Below are positions 1-12,696 of a DNA stretch of 64,000 nt, piece after piece (the stretch's first letter is position 1; the number at the start of each line of letters is the position of its first letter). Made by a program: the position numbers and the translations under genes. The notes beneath the pieces are model-generated. The model was not told where the DNA came from. It saw only the letters and a list, made by a program, of their open reading frames with translations, and did not search any database. The stretch lies in NCBI GenBank assembly GCA_032717465.1, contig CM064657.1:27153466-27217465 (forward strand), written 5' to 3'. This DNA is from Coenobita brevimanus (lineage: Eukaryota; Arthropoda; Malacostraca; Decapoda; Coenobitidae).

Positions 1-900
1 TGTGGTGGTGGTGTGGCAGTGGTGTAGGTGTGGTTGTGGTGGTGTAGGTGTGGTGGTGGTGTGGCAGTGGTGTAGGTGTGGTGGTGGTGTGGCAGTGGTG
101 TAGGTGTGGTGGTGGTGTGGCAGAGGTGTAGGTGTGGTGGTGGTGGTGTAGGTGTGGTGGTGGTGTGGCGGAGGTGTAGGTGTGGTGGTGGTGGTGTTGG
201 TGTGGTGGTGGTGTGGCGGAGGTGTAGGTGTGGTGGTGGTGGTGTAGGTGTGGTGGTGGTGTGGCGGAGGTGTAGGTGTGGTGGTGGTGTGGCAGTGGTG
301 TAGGTGTGGTGGTGGTGTGGTGGTGGTGTTGTGGGGTAGGTGTGGTGGTAGTGTGGCAGTGGTGTAGGTGTGGTGGTGGCGTGGCAGTGATGTAGGTGTG
401 GTGGTGGTGTGGCAGTGGTGTAGGTGTGGTGGTTGTGGGGTAGGTGTGGTGGTTGTGGGGTAGGTGTGGTGGTCGTGTGACAGTGGTGAAGGTGTGGTGG
501 TGGTGTGGTAGCGATGTAGGTGTGGTGGTGATGTGGCAGTGGTGTAGGTGTGGTGGTGGTGTGGCAGTGGTGTAGGTGTGGTGGTGGTGTGGCAGTGGTG
601 TAGGTGTGGTGGTTGTGGTGTAGGTGTGGTGGTGATGTGGCAGTGGTGTAGGTGTGGTGGTGATGTGGCAGTGGTGCAGGTGTGGTGGTGGTGTGGCAGT
701 GGTGTAGGTGTGGTGGTGGTGTGGCAGTGGTGTAGGTGTGGTGGTGGTGTGGCAGTGGTGTAGGTGTGGTGGTGGTGTGACAGTTGTGTAGGAGTGGTGA
801 TGGTGTGAGAGTGGTGTAAGTGTGGTGATGGTGTGGCAGCAGTGGTGGTGGTGTGGCAGTGGTGTGGTGCCTGTGCAGCAGAGGTGCAGATGTAGTAATG
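1..900. repeat. GTG-rich minisatellite, unit about 28 bp
   Basis: Tandem copies of a unit built from GTGTGGCAGTGGTGTAGG followed by TGTGGTGGTG. Units vary by gain or loss of GTG triplets and by CAG/CGG substitutions. The array starts before the window's first base, so its left edge is not seen. Open frames across it translate to repeated Val/Trp/Cys/Gly-rich peptides and are not genes. Composition is almost entirely G and T on this strand. Confidence 0.95.
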
Positions 901-999
901 GTGTTGGTGTGGTGGCGGTATAGTGCGGTGGCGGTGTGGAAGTAGTGTAGGTGTGGTAGTAGTGCAAGTGTGGCAGTGGTGTAGATGTCGCAGTGGTGG

Positions 1000-1440
1000 T
1001 GGTGGTGTGGCTGTGGTATAGGTGTGGCAATGGTTTTGGTGTGGTGATGGTATAGGTGTGATGGACGTGTTAGTGTGGTGGTGTGGCTGTGGTATAGGCA
1101 TGGCAATGGTTTTGGTGTGGTGGTGGTATAGGTGTGATAGTGGTGTTAGCGTGGTGGTGGTGGTGTGGCTGTGGTATAGGTATGGCCAGTGGTTTTGGTG
1201 TGGTGGTGGTATAGGTGTGATAGCTGTGTTAGTGTGTTGGTGGTGGTGGTGTGGCTGTGGTATAGGTGTGGCAGTGGTTTTGGTGTGGTGCTAGTGTAGG
1301 TGTGGTAGTGGTGTTAGTGTGGTGGTGGTGGTGGTGTGGCTGTGGTATAGGTGTGGCAGTCGTTTTGGTGTGGTGCTGGTATAGGTGTGATAGTGATAGT
1401 GTGGTGGTCGTGAAAGTGCGATAGTGGTTTAAGTACAGCA
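1000..1440. repeat. Higher-order GTG repeat, period 75-86 bp
   Basis: The segment CTGTGGTATA recurs at 1011, 1086, 1169, 1255 and 1340, so spacing is 75, 83, 86 and 85 bp. Each large unit carries a wctgtggtata block, a ggttttggtgtgg block and a gtgttagtgtgg block. It appears to have grown from the simpler 28-bp array upstream. A long reverse-strand open frame (1229-1621) is Thr/His/Pro low complexity, the complement of the repeat, and is rejected as a gene. Confidence 0.85.
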
Positions 1441-1610
1441 GCGGTATTAGTGGCATAAGTGTGGTGGTGGTGTGGTAGTGTGGGTATAACAGAGGCGTAG
1501 GTGTGCTAATTGTGTGGTATGGCAGTGGTGTAGGCATGGTAGCAGTGGTATAGGTGTGGTGGTGTGGTGGTGGTGTGGCGGTGGTGGAATAGTGACAATT
1601 ACGTTGCTGT

Positions 1611-2439
1611 GTGCCTGTCATTTGAGACGTGGGGCCTAAGGGCGGATGTATGTACTGAGTGGCAGCGCGAGTGGGAACCGGAGTGGCAGGCGAGTGGGGA
1701 GTGGAAATGCTAGAGTGACTGGAGAATGAGGGTCTGGAGAGGAAGAGTGAGGGGGCAGAGTGAGTGGGAGTGGTAGTGGGTATTAGGAAGTGGGAAAGGA
1801 AGCGTCAATGGTTAGTGCAGAGGGGGAAGAAGGAGTGGGGAGTGATTCTGTTAATAAGTGGGGCGTGCTGAGCGGCAGAGTGCAACTGAGTAGGGAGAGG
1901 GAAAGGGAATGTGAGTGGGAAGTGAGAGAGGGTATGTGAGTGGGCAGTGAGAAAGGGAAAGTGAATGGGTAGCAGGAGTGGGGGAGGGACTGGCGACCAG
2001 GAGAGGGTGAGGAGTGGCAGAGGGAGAGGCGAGAGGGATTCAGGAGAGGCAGAGGAAGCTGGAAATGGAAGAATGAGTCGGAATATGAGCAGGAAATGGG
2101 AACTGGTGGAAATGATGAGTGTGAGTGCATGAAAAAAAAAAAGCATGGAGTGGTAAAGCATGAGTGAGTGCCAGAATTACTAGGAAGCAGGAGTGTGTGG
2201 AAATCAGTGAACAATGCTAGAGCAGGGAGACAGGGAAGTGAGTGAGAGAGTATGTGAGAGAGTACGTGAGGAGTGGAAATGTGTAAAATAAGTGGGGGAA
2301 ATTCATGGCAGTGAACGTGGAAGAGTGGGTAGCGAGGGAAGTGAATGGGAAAAATGAAGTGAGAAGTGAGGAGTGAGAGCGGCAAGAGGGGAAAATGAGT
2401 GAGTAGTGAAAGTGAGCGGTGGGAAGAGAGTGAGTATAG

Positions 2440-2441
<2 letters not shown>
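1611..2441. repeat. Purine/GT-rich degenerate repeat
   Basis: Degenerate short units related to gagtgggaagtgag and gtgagtggg fill this stretch, with very few C or T runs. Reverse-strand frames through it give Ser/Leu/Pro/His low-complexity peptides. No coding signal or transposon domain was seen. Confidence 0.7.

Positions 2442-2531
<90 letters not shown>
2442..2531. repeat. (TG)n microsatellite, about 45 units
   Basis: Uninterrupted TG dinucleotides across about 90 bp, ending at tacattgtgag. Confidence 0.98.
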
Positions 2532-2533
<2 letters not shown>

Positions 2534-3250
2534 ATTGTGAGAGTATTACTAGAGAGGGATGAAAGAACGTTAAGAAGTGAGAGGGAGGAGTGAGGGAGAG
2601 GTGAGTGGGAGAAGTGGGAGACACATGAGTCTTAGAAGTGAGAGGAAAACATGAGAGGGAGAAGTGAGAGGGGAGAATGAAAGGGAGAGACGTGAGAGGG
2701 GAAATGAGGATAGAAGAGAGATGGAGGAATGAGATGGGGAGAGACGGAGGTAAGGAATGAAAGAAAGAGACGTGAGAGGGGGTAATGAGGTGGAAACAGG
2801 TGAGAGAGTGGAATGAGAGAAAGGGGAGAGAGGTAGGAATAAAATGAAGAGAGGTGAGAGGAAGGACGCAAACAGGAAGAGAGGCGAGAGGGAAGAATAC
2901 AAGGAAGAGAGATGAGAAGAAGGAATGACAGGGATAGGTGAAATGAGAACTGTAAAATGGAGGAAAGAAGGAGGTAAGTGGAGGAGTACTGAAAGGACGA
3001 GAAAGACGTGAGAAGATTAAGAATGAGAGTTGAGTGGGAAGCGTGAGAGGAAGAAGTGAGAGGGAAAGGTGGGAGGGACAGAGGCGAGTGGGATGAGAAA
3101 GAAAGATATATGTTAAAGGGCTAAGTGAGAGGGAGAAGGACTAGTAAGTGTAGAAAGTGTAGGACTCAGAACATGAAAGGTGCAAAGTGAAGCAAATAAA
3201 AGGGAATCAAGCAGTCTAGGTAGAGTGGGATGGGAGGCGAATCTAATAGT
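2532..3250. repeat. Purine-rich degenerate repeat (GAGAGGGAGAAGTGA-like)
   Basis: Loose tandem repetition of gagaggGAGAAgtgag units; the longer string agagacgtgagaggggg recurs at about 2685 and 2765, so some units are about 80 bp apart. Strong purine bias on this strand. Minus-strand Ser/Leu/Pro frames are shadows of the repeat. Confidence 0.7.
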
Positions 3251-3301
3251 CTGAGGGAACAGACCTGTCAGTGAGAGAGAGGTATTGGGAGAGGATTACT
3301 G

Positions 3302-3402
<101 letters not shown>

Positions 3403-3900
3403 CATAATTCACTCCTTCAATGCTTCCATTTACTCACCACGTCAAACCTCACAGGAATCCTACCGTAACACCACACCAATCCCACCTCGTCCCTTTAACA
3501 TACCACACAATGCACCACACCACACTACGCACATGACTAGGCAAAATAACACACCACACCACATCCCACCCACAAAACATTCAGCACTATACTTCACCAT
3601 AATCCAAAGGTCTATATAAGACGGCCACAATCTTAGCACATCCACATCCATTCCATACCCACCACCAAATCACCATAATCCACAATTTCACCACACCACA
3701 TCCACATCTTTATTCATATACCTCCCCACTTATTCCCTCACAGGCAAAGACAGCCATCCCACACAACACCTCAAACCATCAAAAGTCTACCACCACAGCT
3801 CCATTATGCACACTCACCATACCACATCCACATCCTTACCTCAACCACATCCATCCCTACCTATCCCCACCCAAACAACATCCACAGCTCGCCATATCGA
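3403..3900. repeat. CCACA-rich degenerate repeat
   Basis: Repeated variants of caccacatccacatcc and ccacaccacac with almost no G on this strand. Periodicity is irregular. No credible open frame. Confidence 0.6.
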
Positions 3901-4500
3901 GCGGCCAGAGACACTACAGATTTGAGTACTACCAGGTCGACGAGCTACATAGGCGGCTTAACTATATTTAATTACTCGACTGAGCTAATACCGGCTTAAT
4001 ACGGAAGGGAAGCGGGTAGGGGACGTGTTTTCATTCTCTATCTTACGTATCTAATAAACATTTACTTCCGTGACTTTTTCTTCTTACCCTTTAGGTTCTA
4101 CTAATGCATCCTGTTTTCTAATTCCGTCTCGGTCTTTCTTTCTTTTTCTGCCACTCAGTTCAACAATATTCTGTATTTCTTCTCCCTTGTCTTCATTATT
4201 CAATATCACTGATCCTTTTTTGTCATCTACTTTTCGCTAACTTGTGTCTCACCACTAACTCTTTCACTCACTGAAAGATCACAATGTTCTCCGGTTAACG
4301 ATTCTCCTCCCTGTGCTTTCCCTCACCTACTAATTTTTTCCATTTGCTCTTTTTCTCCTGTCTCGTACTCCACTTCTATCTCTCTGACCTCACCCTCTGT
4401 CCCCTGTAAGACTTATTCCCCTTTAAATACTCCATGACCTCCAACTTCACCTACATCCTCTTCTTTCATTTCTTTCTTCTTAGTCTTGTCTTTCCTGCTG
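3901..4500. other. No recognisable feature; partly pyrimidine-rich
   Basis: 3901-4020 is mixed-composition unique sequence; 4070-4500 is T/C-rich without clear units. I see no gene, RNA or transposon end here. Confidence 0.5.
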
Positions 4501-4795
4501 CGACATTTGGAGAAGGCGACAGCTGATAAAAGAAAGCAACAGGCAGAGAAAAGAGGCAACAAATGAAAATGTGGAGACAGAAGGAAAGATGAGAAGAACA
4601 AAAGAAATGGCAAATGAAAATGAGAGGAGAGGGGGACGAAAAGGGGAACAGACGAAAAAGAATTTGAATAAGGTAGGTGAGGAAGAAGAGAGGAGAAAAT
4701 GACGGCACAAGAACTGAAAATGAGGGGAGAAATGAACGAAAAAGACACAACAGAATGAGAAAAATGAACAAACAGGAATGAGAAAAAGGGTGAAT

Positions 4796-4888
<93 letters not shown>

Positions 4889-5215
4889 GAATAAGAGAAA
4901 GAAAGGTAGAGGAAAGGGGGGGGATCACTTTTGGAGAGAGGAGATAAGAAAGAGAATGAGAAAAATAGTACAGACGAAAGTAGAGGAAAGAAAGAAGGGA
5001 AAGGAACCTATATTGGAGAAGGACAGGGTTTGGAAGAGAGGAGAAAGAAGTAGGGAAGACAGCAGAGAAAAGAGGAGAGGGGATGAGATCAGTTTTGGAG
5101 AAGGAAGAGGTAAAATGGGCCCAGGTAGGGTGTGGGGAGAGACTGATGGGACAGATACGGTGATGGAGATGGGATGGAGTAGTGTGTGGAGGAGAGGCAG
5201 TGGATAAGGCAACGT
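4500..5215. repeat. Purine-rich tract containing (GA)n at about 4798-4887
   Basis: A 90-bp uninterrupted (GA)n run sits in A/G-rich sequence made of gagaaaatgag-like words. The reverse-strand Ser/Leu/Phe frames of up to 171 codons come from this bias and have no domain features. Confidence 0.85.
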
Positions 5216-5560
5216 GGATGGGGAAGTAGTAGTGTAGAGGTAGGGTAGTGTGAAGGTGGGGTAGTATGGAGGTAGGGTTGTGTGAAGGTGGGGTTGTGTG
5301 GAGAAGTAGTGTAAAGGTAGGGTATGGTGGTGGGTAGTGTGGTGATGGGGGTAGTGTAGAGGTGGGGTAGTGTAGAGGTGAGGTAGGGTGGAGGTGGGGT
5401 AATATGGGGGTAGAGTAGTGTAGAGGTGGAGTAGTGTGGAGGCGGGGTAGTGTAGAGGTGAGGTAGTGTGGAGGTGGGGTGGTTTGGAGGTAGGGTTGTG
5501 TGGAGGTGGGGTAGTATGGGAGGTAGTGTGGCGGTTGGTTAGTGTGGAGGTGGGGTGATG
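5216..5560. repeat. Minisatellite, unit about 16-17 bp (GGTAGTGTGGAGGTGGG)
   Basis: Roughly 20 imperfect copies of a ggtagtgtggaggtggg unit, with A/G and G/T changes and occasional deleted units. The array ends abruptly near 5560, where AT-rich sequence begins. Confidence 0.88.
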
Positions 5561-5844
5561 GATAAAATAGTATGGAGAAGAAACAATGTATGATACAGCC
5601 TATAGGGAAAATAATAAATGCGCAGAGAGAACCCTAAACAGCATCGTATACAAAAGAGAACAGAATCGCCAATAAACTGTACGGACCTTACAGAACTAAA
5701 TACTGTTCCAAAACAATCGAAAATACTGCACAAAAAATCAGCAGCTTTTACTAAAATTTTTACTCCCGACAATACAACAACAGGGTGAACTTCATAACCT
5801 TTCGCTGTACTAACATTCAACATTTATAAGATTATAATTCAGTC
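5561..5844. other. No recognisable feature
   Basis: AT-rich sequence with no tandem structure. A 94-codon minus-strand frame (5539-5823) starts in the adjacent minisatellite and resembles no family I know. Confidence 0.45.
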
Positions 5845-6405
5845 TTACTCAGTTTTATGGAAAAATCTGACTCCCAAAATAACAAAACATAATCTGGAGC
5901 CACGAAATAAAACCATTAAAGGACCGTGATAACCTTTAGAACACTCAGGTACAAAACAACACAATAATCTTACTTACGATGAGTCAATTACATGAACAAA
6001 CAAAATAACCTTTTCCAATATAAACACACACAATCTGAACCTTCGTAACAGGAGTGATTTAGTCTAAGCTGCATAAAATCATCTCAGGTGAGCTAGAATA
6101 AACAACAATAACTGCACAACAGCACAGTAGCAGGAAAGGCTTTCCATAATTTGCATAAAAACACCTGACATTAGACCGAATAAATTTCATATATCATCAC
6201 GGCAGCAGGAAAGGTTTATTATCAGCTGCATAAAAATGTTTGAAGGAGGTTACAATAAACTAATATAGAGCTATCGCAGTGAAAGGGTTGATGAAGTTTG
6301 TTTCTAAGCCCTTCAGTGTGGGAGGCCTCTTCCTTAAGCTGACTGCAATCCTCTAGGGGCAGCAAAAATGAAAACACAAAAAGCGTCTTGTTACCTCTTA
6401 GCGAT
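5845..6405 (+). repeat. TTAA-MITE cluster, four or more diverged copies
   Basis: Same-orientation copies are recognisable by the core at about 6056-6105, 6135-6200, 6210-6290 and 6306-6400, with a possible fifth at 5850-5935. The last has a good left end (cccttcagtg) and the third a right end (gtgaaagggttg). Divergence is high, so indels blur the TTAA boundaries. Confidence 0.65.
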
Positions 6406-6439
6406 TTTGTCATCCGAAATATCAACGTCAAAAACATCA

Positions 6440-6912
6440 ACAGGAAAATAACCATAAAACCACCAAAAACGACGGCAACGATACCAGTAACACCACTGCC
6501 ACCACCGACGCCACCAACAACAACAACACCATCACCACCATCACCATCATCAACAACAAACACATCGTCACCACCATCACCCCAACACCGCTACCAGACA
6601 ACAACAACAAACACACCCCATCACCATCATCATCCCAACACAGCCACCAAACAACAACACTAACAACAAAAACAACAACAGCATTATTAAACCTACACGT
6701 ATCATCATCTACGGCACTATGTCGGCACTGGCTTCTATTTCAACGTCTGTGCCTTATATCTGTCCTATCCCCCTCGTAGGCCCCTCTGACTACTTCTACC
6801 ACCAGCAGCATCAAAAAAAGAAAGAAAAAAAAAAACAGAAGCAACAACATCACCACCAACACCATCACCATCACCTTCACAATTATCATCACCACTAACA
6901 CCAACATCCCCC
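6440..6912. repeat. ACC/ACA/ATC trinucleotide-rich region
   Basis: Long stretches of cac, cat, caa and aac triplets (about 6460-6690 and 6840-6910), separated by mixed sequence at 6691-6839. Translations are Thr/Pro/His-rich low complexity. No gene is supported. Confidence 0.85.
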
Positions 6913-6952
<40 letters not shown>

Positions 6953-7013
6953 CTTTAGCTGCTCACAACCATGACCAGTAAAACTCAGGTCTCTCTCTCT
7001 CTCTCTCTCTCTC
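6913..7013. repeat. (CA)n at 6913-6950 and (CT)n at 6990-7013
   Basis: Two dinucleotide runs separated by 39 bp of ordinary sequence. Confidence 0.95.
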
Positions 7014-7375
7014 CAAAACTATCTTAAGTTCGTGGAGAAATCTGATACAAAACTGCGAGTCTTTTTTCACCGCGGCTGTGCATGTCGGGTCGCGCTTTTT
7101 TATTTCATCCAGCGCAGGCAGACAGGATCGCAGGCAGCCAAAACCCACAAAAGTCAAAGGTCATATTCAATGGCGAACGGAGGACGACTTTTTAAGACTA
7201 CTGATTACTGGATGGTGCGACACAGGAGGCAGAGGGAGGTGGTATTGGCTTGATGAAATACTAAAGAGAATAAAAAGAAAAATAATGCTGAGACTGGAAA
7301 TGCAGTACTCTGGTCGTCACGGAGCCTGTCTTTGGTTGGCGTATTACCCTTCAGTTGTCACTAGGTTCTAAAAGC
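7014..7375. other. No recognisable feature; overlapping short open frames
   Basis: Mixed-composition sequence with two overlapping plus-strand frames of 73 and 97 codons (7032-7253, 7078-7371). Neither has a motif, signal peptide or repeat structure that I recognise, and the overlap in different frames argues against both. Confidence 0.4.
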
Positions 7376-7917
7376 CTATCTCTTTACTACGAAGTCTCCT
7401 CTAACCTGTACAACATCGTCTGATAATATGAAGAATCAAACAGACGAGACTTTTTTGTACATGTGAGAGGGTAGCAGAAAATCTAATCACCTGGTTCGGC
7501 TAGTCTGCCCTCTTTACAACGAAATCTAGTCTGAGGTGAATAAAACTGGCTGTGGCAAGAATAAGGAGGTCATCGTACTTGACACGATATGGATTAATAA
7601 GTCTGGCTCTTTTACTACAAGTCGCCCCTAAACTGGATAAAATCGTGTGCAGGTAGCAAGGATAACACACGTCTTCGTACTTAACAGGCTAAACCAAACC
7701 ACTCACGTTTCAGTGCGTCTATCCCTTTAAAGCATGACGTTTCCCACAAGCTGCACAAATTGTCTGGCGATAGAGAGCATTGAATGAGGGACGTCATCGT
7801 ATTTGACAGGTTGATGGAAATAACATTTTCAGTGCAAGGCGTTCTCTTAAGCTCAATGGAATGATCTGGTGGCAGAAAGAATGCGTTAATAAGGACACCA
7901 TCATACTGAATATTGTA
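7376..7917 (+). repeat. TTAA-MITE run, five same-orientation copies
   Basis: Five consecutive plus-orientation units, each with left end, core and right end: about 7385-7440, 7495-7595, 7605-7695, 7720-7815 and 7825-7915. Spacing is about 95-115 bp. Right ends such as gtcatcgtacttgacacg and catcatactgaatatt match the consensus TCGTACTGAAGGG. The copies differ from one another by perhaps a quarter of positions, so this is an old array. Confidence 0.8.
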
Positions 7918-8369
7918 TTATTATTATAAACTACAGTCTCTGCATCTGCTGCATCCTCAGTAAGGCTGTATTATATACTTCTTTTCAGAAGTACATATCC
8001 ATTTGCAAGTTATGTTATTCGATCTACGAGTAAAACTCGCGTATTTCGGCTCTAACATCCAGCACTTCAATACAGCTTCATCTTTTCAACATCTGTCTTC
8101 AAGCTCTACTTCACCCTGCATCACGCTTTAACCACTCCAACACCATTATTCTTAACCCCTTCATTTCGGAAATCTCCACCCTCCACTCAAACAAAACAAA
8201 ATCGTAAGGCGACAAGAAAATATAATATCGCTGATATAATGCAAGCAATCTGTTTGTGCTTCCCACTCCCGGGATTATGGCATCTGGCGATAGATAGGTA
8301 GACAGACAACAGACAGACAGATAACAGGGAATGCCATAAGAATCAAAGCGTTAGATGTTTGCTTCTAAT
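7918..8369. other. No gene; short GACA-rich patch
   Basis: AT-rich sequence without units, except a short degenerate (GACA/GATA) patch at about 8290-8330. A partial TTAA-MITE-like core (catctggcgatagat) is at about 8280. Confidence 0.45.
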
Positions 8370-8455
8370 GCCTAGAGCCCCAAACTATGAGAGGTCTAAC
8401 CCAAATTAGATAAAATCGTCTGGCGGTAAGAGGAAGAAAGAAAAACCATGCTCCT
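8370..8455 (+). repeat. TTAA-MITE copy
   Basis: The core aaaatcgtctggcggtaa is close to consensus at 8412-8429; flanks are diverged. Confidence 0.8.
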
Positions 8456-8563
8456 ATAGAACGACATAAAGCAAGAATAACGAAGAAGAACAAGCTCGCG
8501 TACGCCCACCACTTCTTAATTCACCGACACAGCTACACTCCATCTCTCGCAGCTCTATCTTAC

Positions 8564-8569
<6 letters not shown>

Positions 8570-8624
<55 letters not shown>
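8570..8624. repeat. (CT)n microsatellite
   Basis: About 27 uninterrupted TC units. Confidence 0.97.
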
Positions 8625-8628
<4 letters not shown>

Positions 8629-8689
8629 ATAGCAATAATCACCCCTTTTTCTTTCTAACTCACATTCTAACACTCTTCATCCCTTCAGT

Positions 8690-8768
8690 ACAATGTGCCT
8701 ATTCCAGTGTATTCCTGCTACCTACAGATGATTTTATAGACTTCGAGTAAGCCTCTAATAGTGTCAAG
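8690..8768 (-). repeat. TTAA-MITE copy, reverse orientation
   Basis: attcctgctacctacagatgattttatagacttcg matches the reverse complement of the core, followed by the expected agtaagcctct segment. Confidence 0.7.
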
Positions 8769-8896
8769 TTCAGAAGCATTCTCCATTAACTTCATAACAG
8801 TGGCATCTTTTTCTTGTCTGAGTTAGAAATAGTCTCATTAACTCCACCAAAACTCTGACGCTTTTTACCCTGATCCTGGTAAGGTCAGACGATTTC

Positions 8897-10260
<1,364 letters not shown>

Positions 10261-10491
10261 GATACCCTTTTCTCCTCCTTGCTTCTGCACGCCCCTTCGC
10301 TGCGCCTCACCTACACTAAATGACTGAGCATTTAGCTCTCCTCATCTGCATTTCCATCTTCGCCATTGCACTTCACCCTTGCAAGGGGTATTGCTGTTAT
10401 GATTAATATCTCCCTGCAGCCCTCATCACTCACAACACTTCAGCTCTACGGCACAACATTCTACCAGGCTCTCCCTTGTATTTCGTCTACT
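10261..10491. other. No recognisable feature
   Basis: Mixed sequence between the pyrimidine-rich array and the hAT element; nothing assignable. Confidence 0.45.
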
Positions 10492-10781
10492 TTCTAGGCC
10501 AGTTATTCTCAAACTATGGGTCGCGACCCGAAAGTGGGTCGCAAAAGGAATTTTGATGGGTCACAGGGACATAGAATAGGCCTAATGCTTTCAATATATT
10601 TTATCTACTTAATTGAAATTGTAATTATCCTTATTACACTATTAGCATATTCATAATAACTACGATAGGCTATATACCGGTTACTCTCTCTCTCTCTCTC
10701 TTTTACCCAGTGGGTCGCAAAGTCTTGAAATATTCCAAAAAAGGTCACACACTAAAAAGTTTGAGAACCACTATTCTAGGC
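10492..10781. mobile_element. Non-autonomous hAT element (MITE) with 8-bp target duplication
   Basis: The element occupies 10500-10773 (274 bp). It is flanked by identical 8-mers TTCTAGGC at 10492-10499 and 10774-10781, the target duplication length typical of hAT transposons. The left end CAGTTATTCTCAAACT and the right end (reverse complement TAGTGGTTCTCAAACT) form imperfect inverted repeats; both match the CAGTGGTTCTCAAACT style seen at hAT ends. Both ends are followed inward by GGGTCGC/GCGACCC words, giving subterminal repeats. The interior has a short (CT)n run near 10683 and no transposase, so mobility would need a hAT transposase encoded elsewhere. The intact duplication suggests a fairly young insertion. 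Confidence 0.92.
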
Positions 10782-11325
10782 AATATTTACACAAAGCAGT
10801 ATCTACGCAACACAGGTCATCTATCTCAGAGTATCTCAACAAACATACTTCTACATTTCGTCCTAACAAGAAAGTTGTTTAAATGTCATATGCAATACAA
10901 ACCATCAACAGCATCGTCTACAGGTCACCTAAACAACATAAGTAATATTCAGATACAGCACCTGAGGAAGTTAAACCCCCTGCACTAAATTTCCTTTCCA
11001 TCACTTTGAACATTTTTTCTAATTCTTCCACTGCAGTTCACACAGGACCGTATTGTAGTAGGGTATATGAGGCTCCATAACACCTCTTCATAAAATGTTT
11101 ACGGTCCAAATCACAAATTAATATTGTCTTATGTCCAATAATATCTTTCAGTATCGAAATGGTTTAGATGAATAACATGATATAAACATCAACGTCCTGT
11201 TTGAAGAAATAAACTGATAAGGAAGAGGTGCTGGGAGGCTTACTTTGGCCGCGAGAATATGGCTACTAGACACCACAATTCCCTCAATTTTTTTCCTCAC
11301 TTCTCCCATCCCGCCCCTACAATCC
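10782..11325. other. No gene; possible small fragment of a dispersed repeat
   Basis: AT-rich sequence. The string aaataaactgataaggaagaggtg at about 11207-11231 nearly repeats 63435-63458, which belongs to the 155-bp dispersed family, so this may be a third fragment. Confidence 0.45.
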
Positions 11326-11348
11326 CTCCCTCCCTCCCTCCCTCCCTC
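11326..11348. repeat. (TCCC)n microsatellite
   Basis: About five to six TCCC units next to G/A-rich sequence. Confidence 0.9.
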
Positions 11349-11399
11349 TAGGCTCAGACCATCACCCAATTTAGGTGAGGGATGAAAAATCTTCGCCAT

Positions 11400-11589
11400 G
11401 GAGGTTGTCTGCGAAAATCCAATACGGAGACAAGTGAGGTGGCAGGGAGGTGGGAGGACGGGAGGGAGGTATGAGAGGGAGGAAGAAGTGAGGGAAGGAT
11501 AACGGAGGGGGGTGGGAGGAAAGAAGAATCCTGATGAAAGAGGGAGAAGGAGAGATTAGGAAACGGTGGACGGAAGACCAGGAAGACTG

Positions 11590-11641
<52 letters not shown>

Positions 11642-11840
11642 AAGAAAGGGTAAGGGAGAAAATAAAAGGGGAAAAGAAGAATGACGGTCAGAGAGCGAGA
11701 ATAAGCGAGTGAGTGAAGGAAGGAGGAAGGAGGGGGAAAGAAGAATGAGGATGATCTGAAGAAGACATGACGAAGACGAGAATGAAGACGGGAATGGAGA
11801 CGAGAAAGGAAGCGGGGGAGCGACACGGACGAATGAAGCA
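11400..11840. repeat. Purine-rich tract containing (GA)n at about 11595-11641
   Basis: Continuous A/G-rich sequence with gggagggaggtgggagg and gagaatgaagacggg words. Two overlapping minus-strand Ser/Leu/Phe frames of about 175 codons are explained by this bias. Confidence 0.85.
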
Positions 11841-12100
11841 TATTTGTCCCCGCCCCCCACCGACACCCTACCCCATTTATCCACCCCTTGATGACCACCC
11901 CACCCCGACCCTCACACAGGCCTCACCATTGATCCCCTATTGTTATGTTTATATTTGACGAAATCATCAATCCCGAAGTGGATGACAGAGGGAGTGTGTC
12001 CGGCAGGGGTGGCTGGTGCTGAGTCAGGGAGCACTTCAGTTCATACACCCTTTCATTTCTATTTTACTCATTCTTTTCTGTTCTATCCTTTCTGTTCTAT
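11841..12100. other. No recognisable feature
   Basis: C-rich (11850-11930) then T-rich unique sequence; no motif identified. Confidence 0.4.
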
Positions 12101-12350
12101 TCTTTATTGCAGTTACACTGGCACACATACAAACACGAATTTTCTACATATGTATTTATACGGTATATTTCTTATTATTTACTGTAGCTACGTTCATGGA
12201 TATGCTAACAAGATATGCTATGTGAAAATGTATACCCTTTCTTTTCCATTACTTACTGCAGTTATGTTAACAGTATTAATGCAAAATTGCTGAATAAAAA
12301 ATCATTCCCTTTATTTCATACTTAATACTGGAAATACATTAATACGTCTA
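12100..12350. repeat. Degenerate tandem repeat, period about 73 bp
   Basis: ttactgcagttatgtt-like anchors occur at about 12103, 12174 and 12249, and a weaker one near 12313. Each is followed by an AT-rich segment. Three to four diverged units. Confidence 0.55.
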
Positions 12351-12696
12351 ATAATAGAAAATATACTATTATTTCACTTACAACAGCCCTTAAGTTACTG
12401 ACACTCATCCTCTAATGCAATCAATCTTCACGTATGACGCCTTCTGATATTATTAAGTTTGGTGATAACGTGTATAATGAAAAAAATATTCTCCCACGGC
12501 CATCGAGGCTTATTAGTTTTTTTTTTTTTAATACACAGGCCAATTTATATTCAAAAGAGCAGCCAAATGCATCAATGTCAAAGTTTAAATTGGCTGAAGA
12601 TATCATCGATCATCGGTATAATGAGGGAAAGTATGAAGATTAAAGCAAAGCGGGGAAGGAGCGGACGATGGGAGGGAGGAGAGAGGAAAGATCAAT
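12351..12696. other. No recognisable feature
   Basis: AT-rich with overlapping short frames on both strands (61-89 codons); none has identifiable features. Confidence 0.4.

Noticed and set aside
76..1621. Val/Trp/Cys/Gly-rich and Thr/His-rich frames at the window start
   Set aside because: Translations of the GTG minisatellite on each strand.
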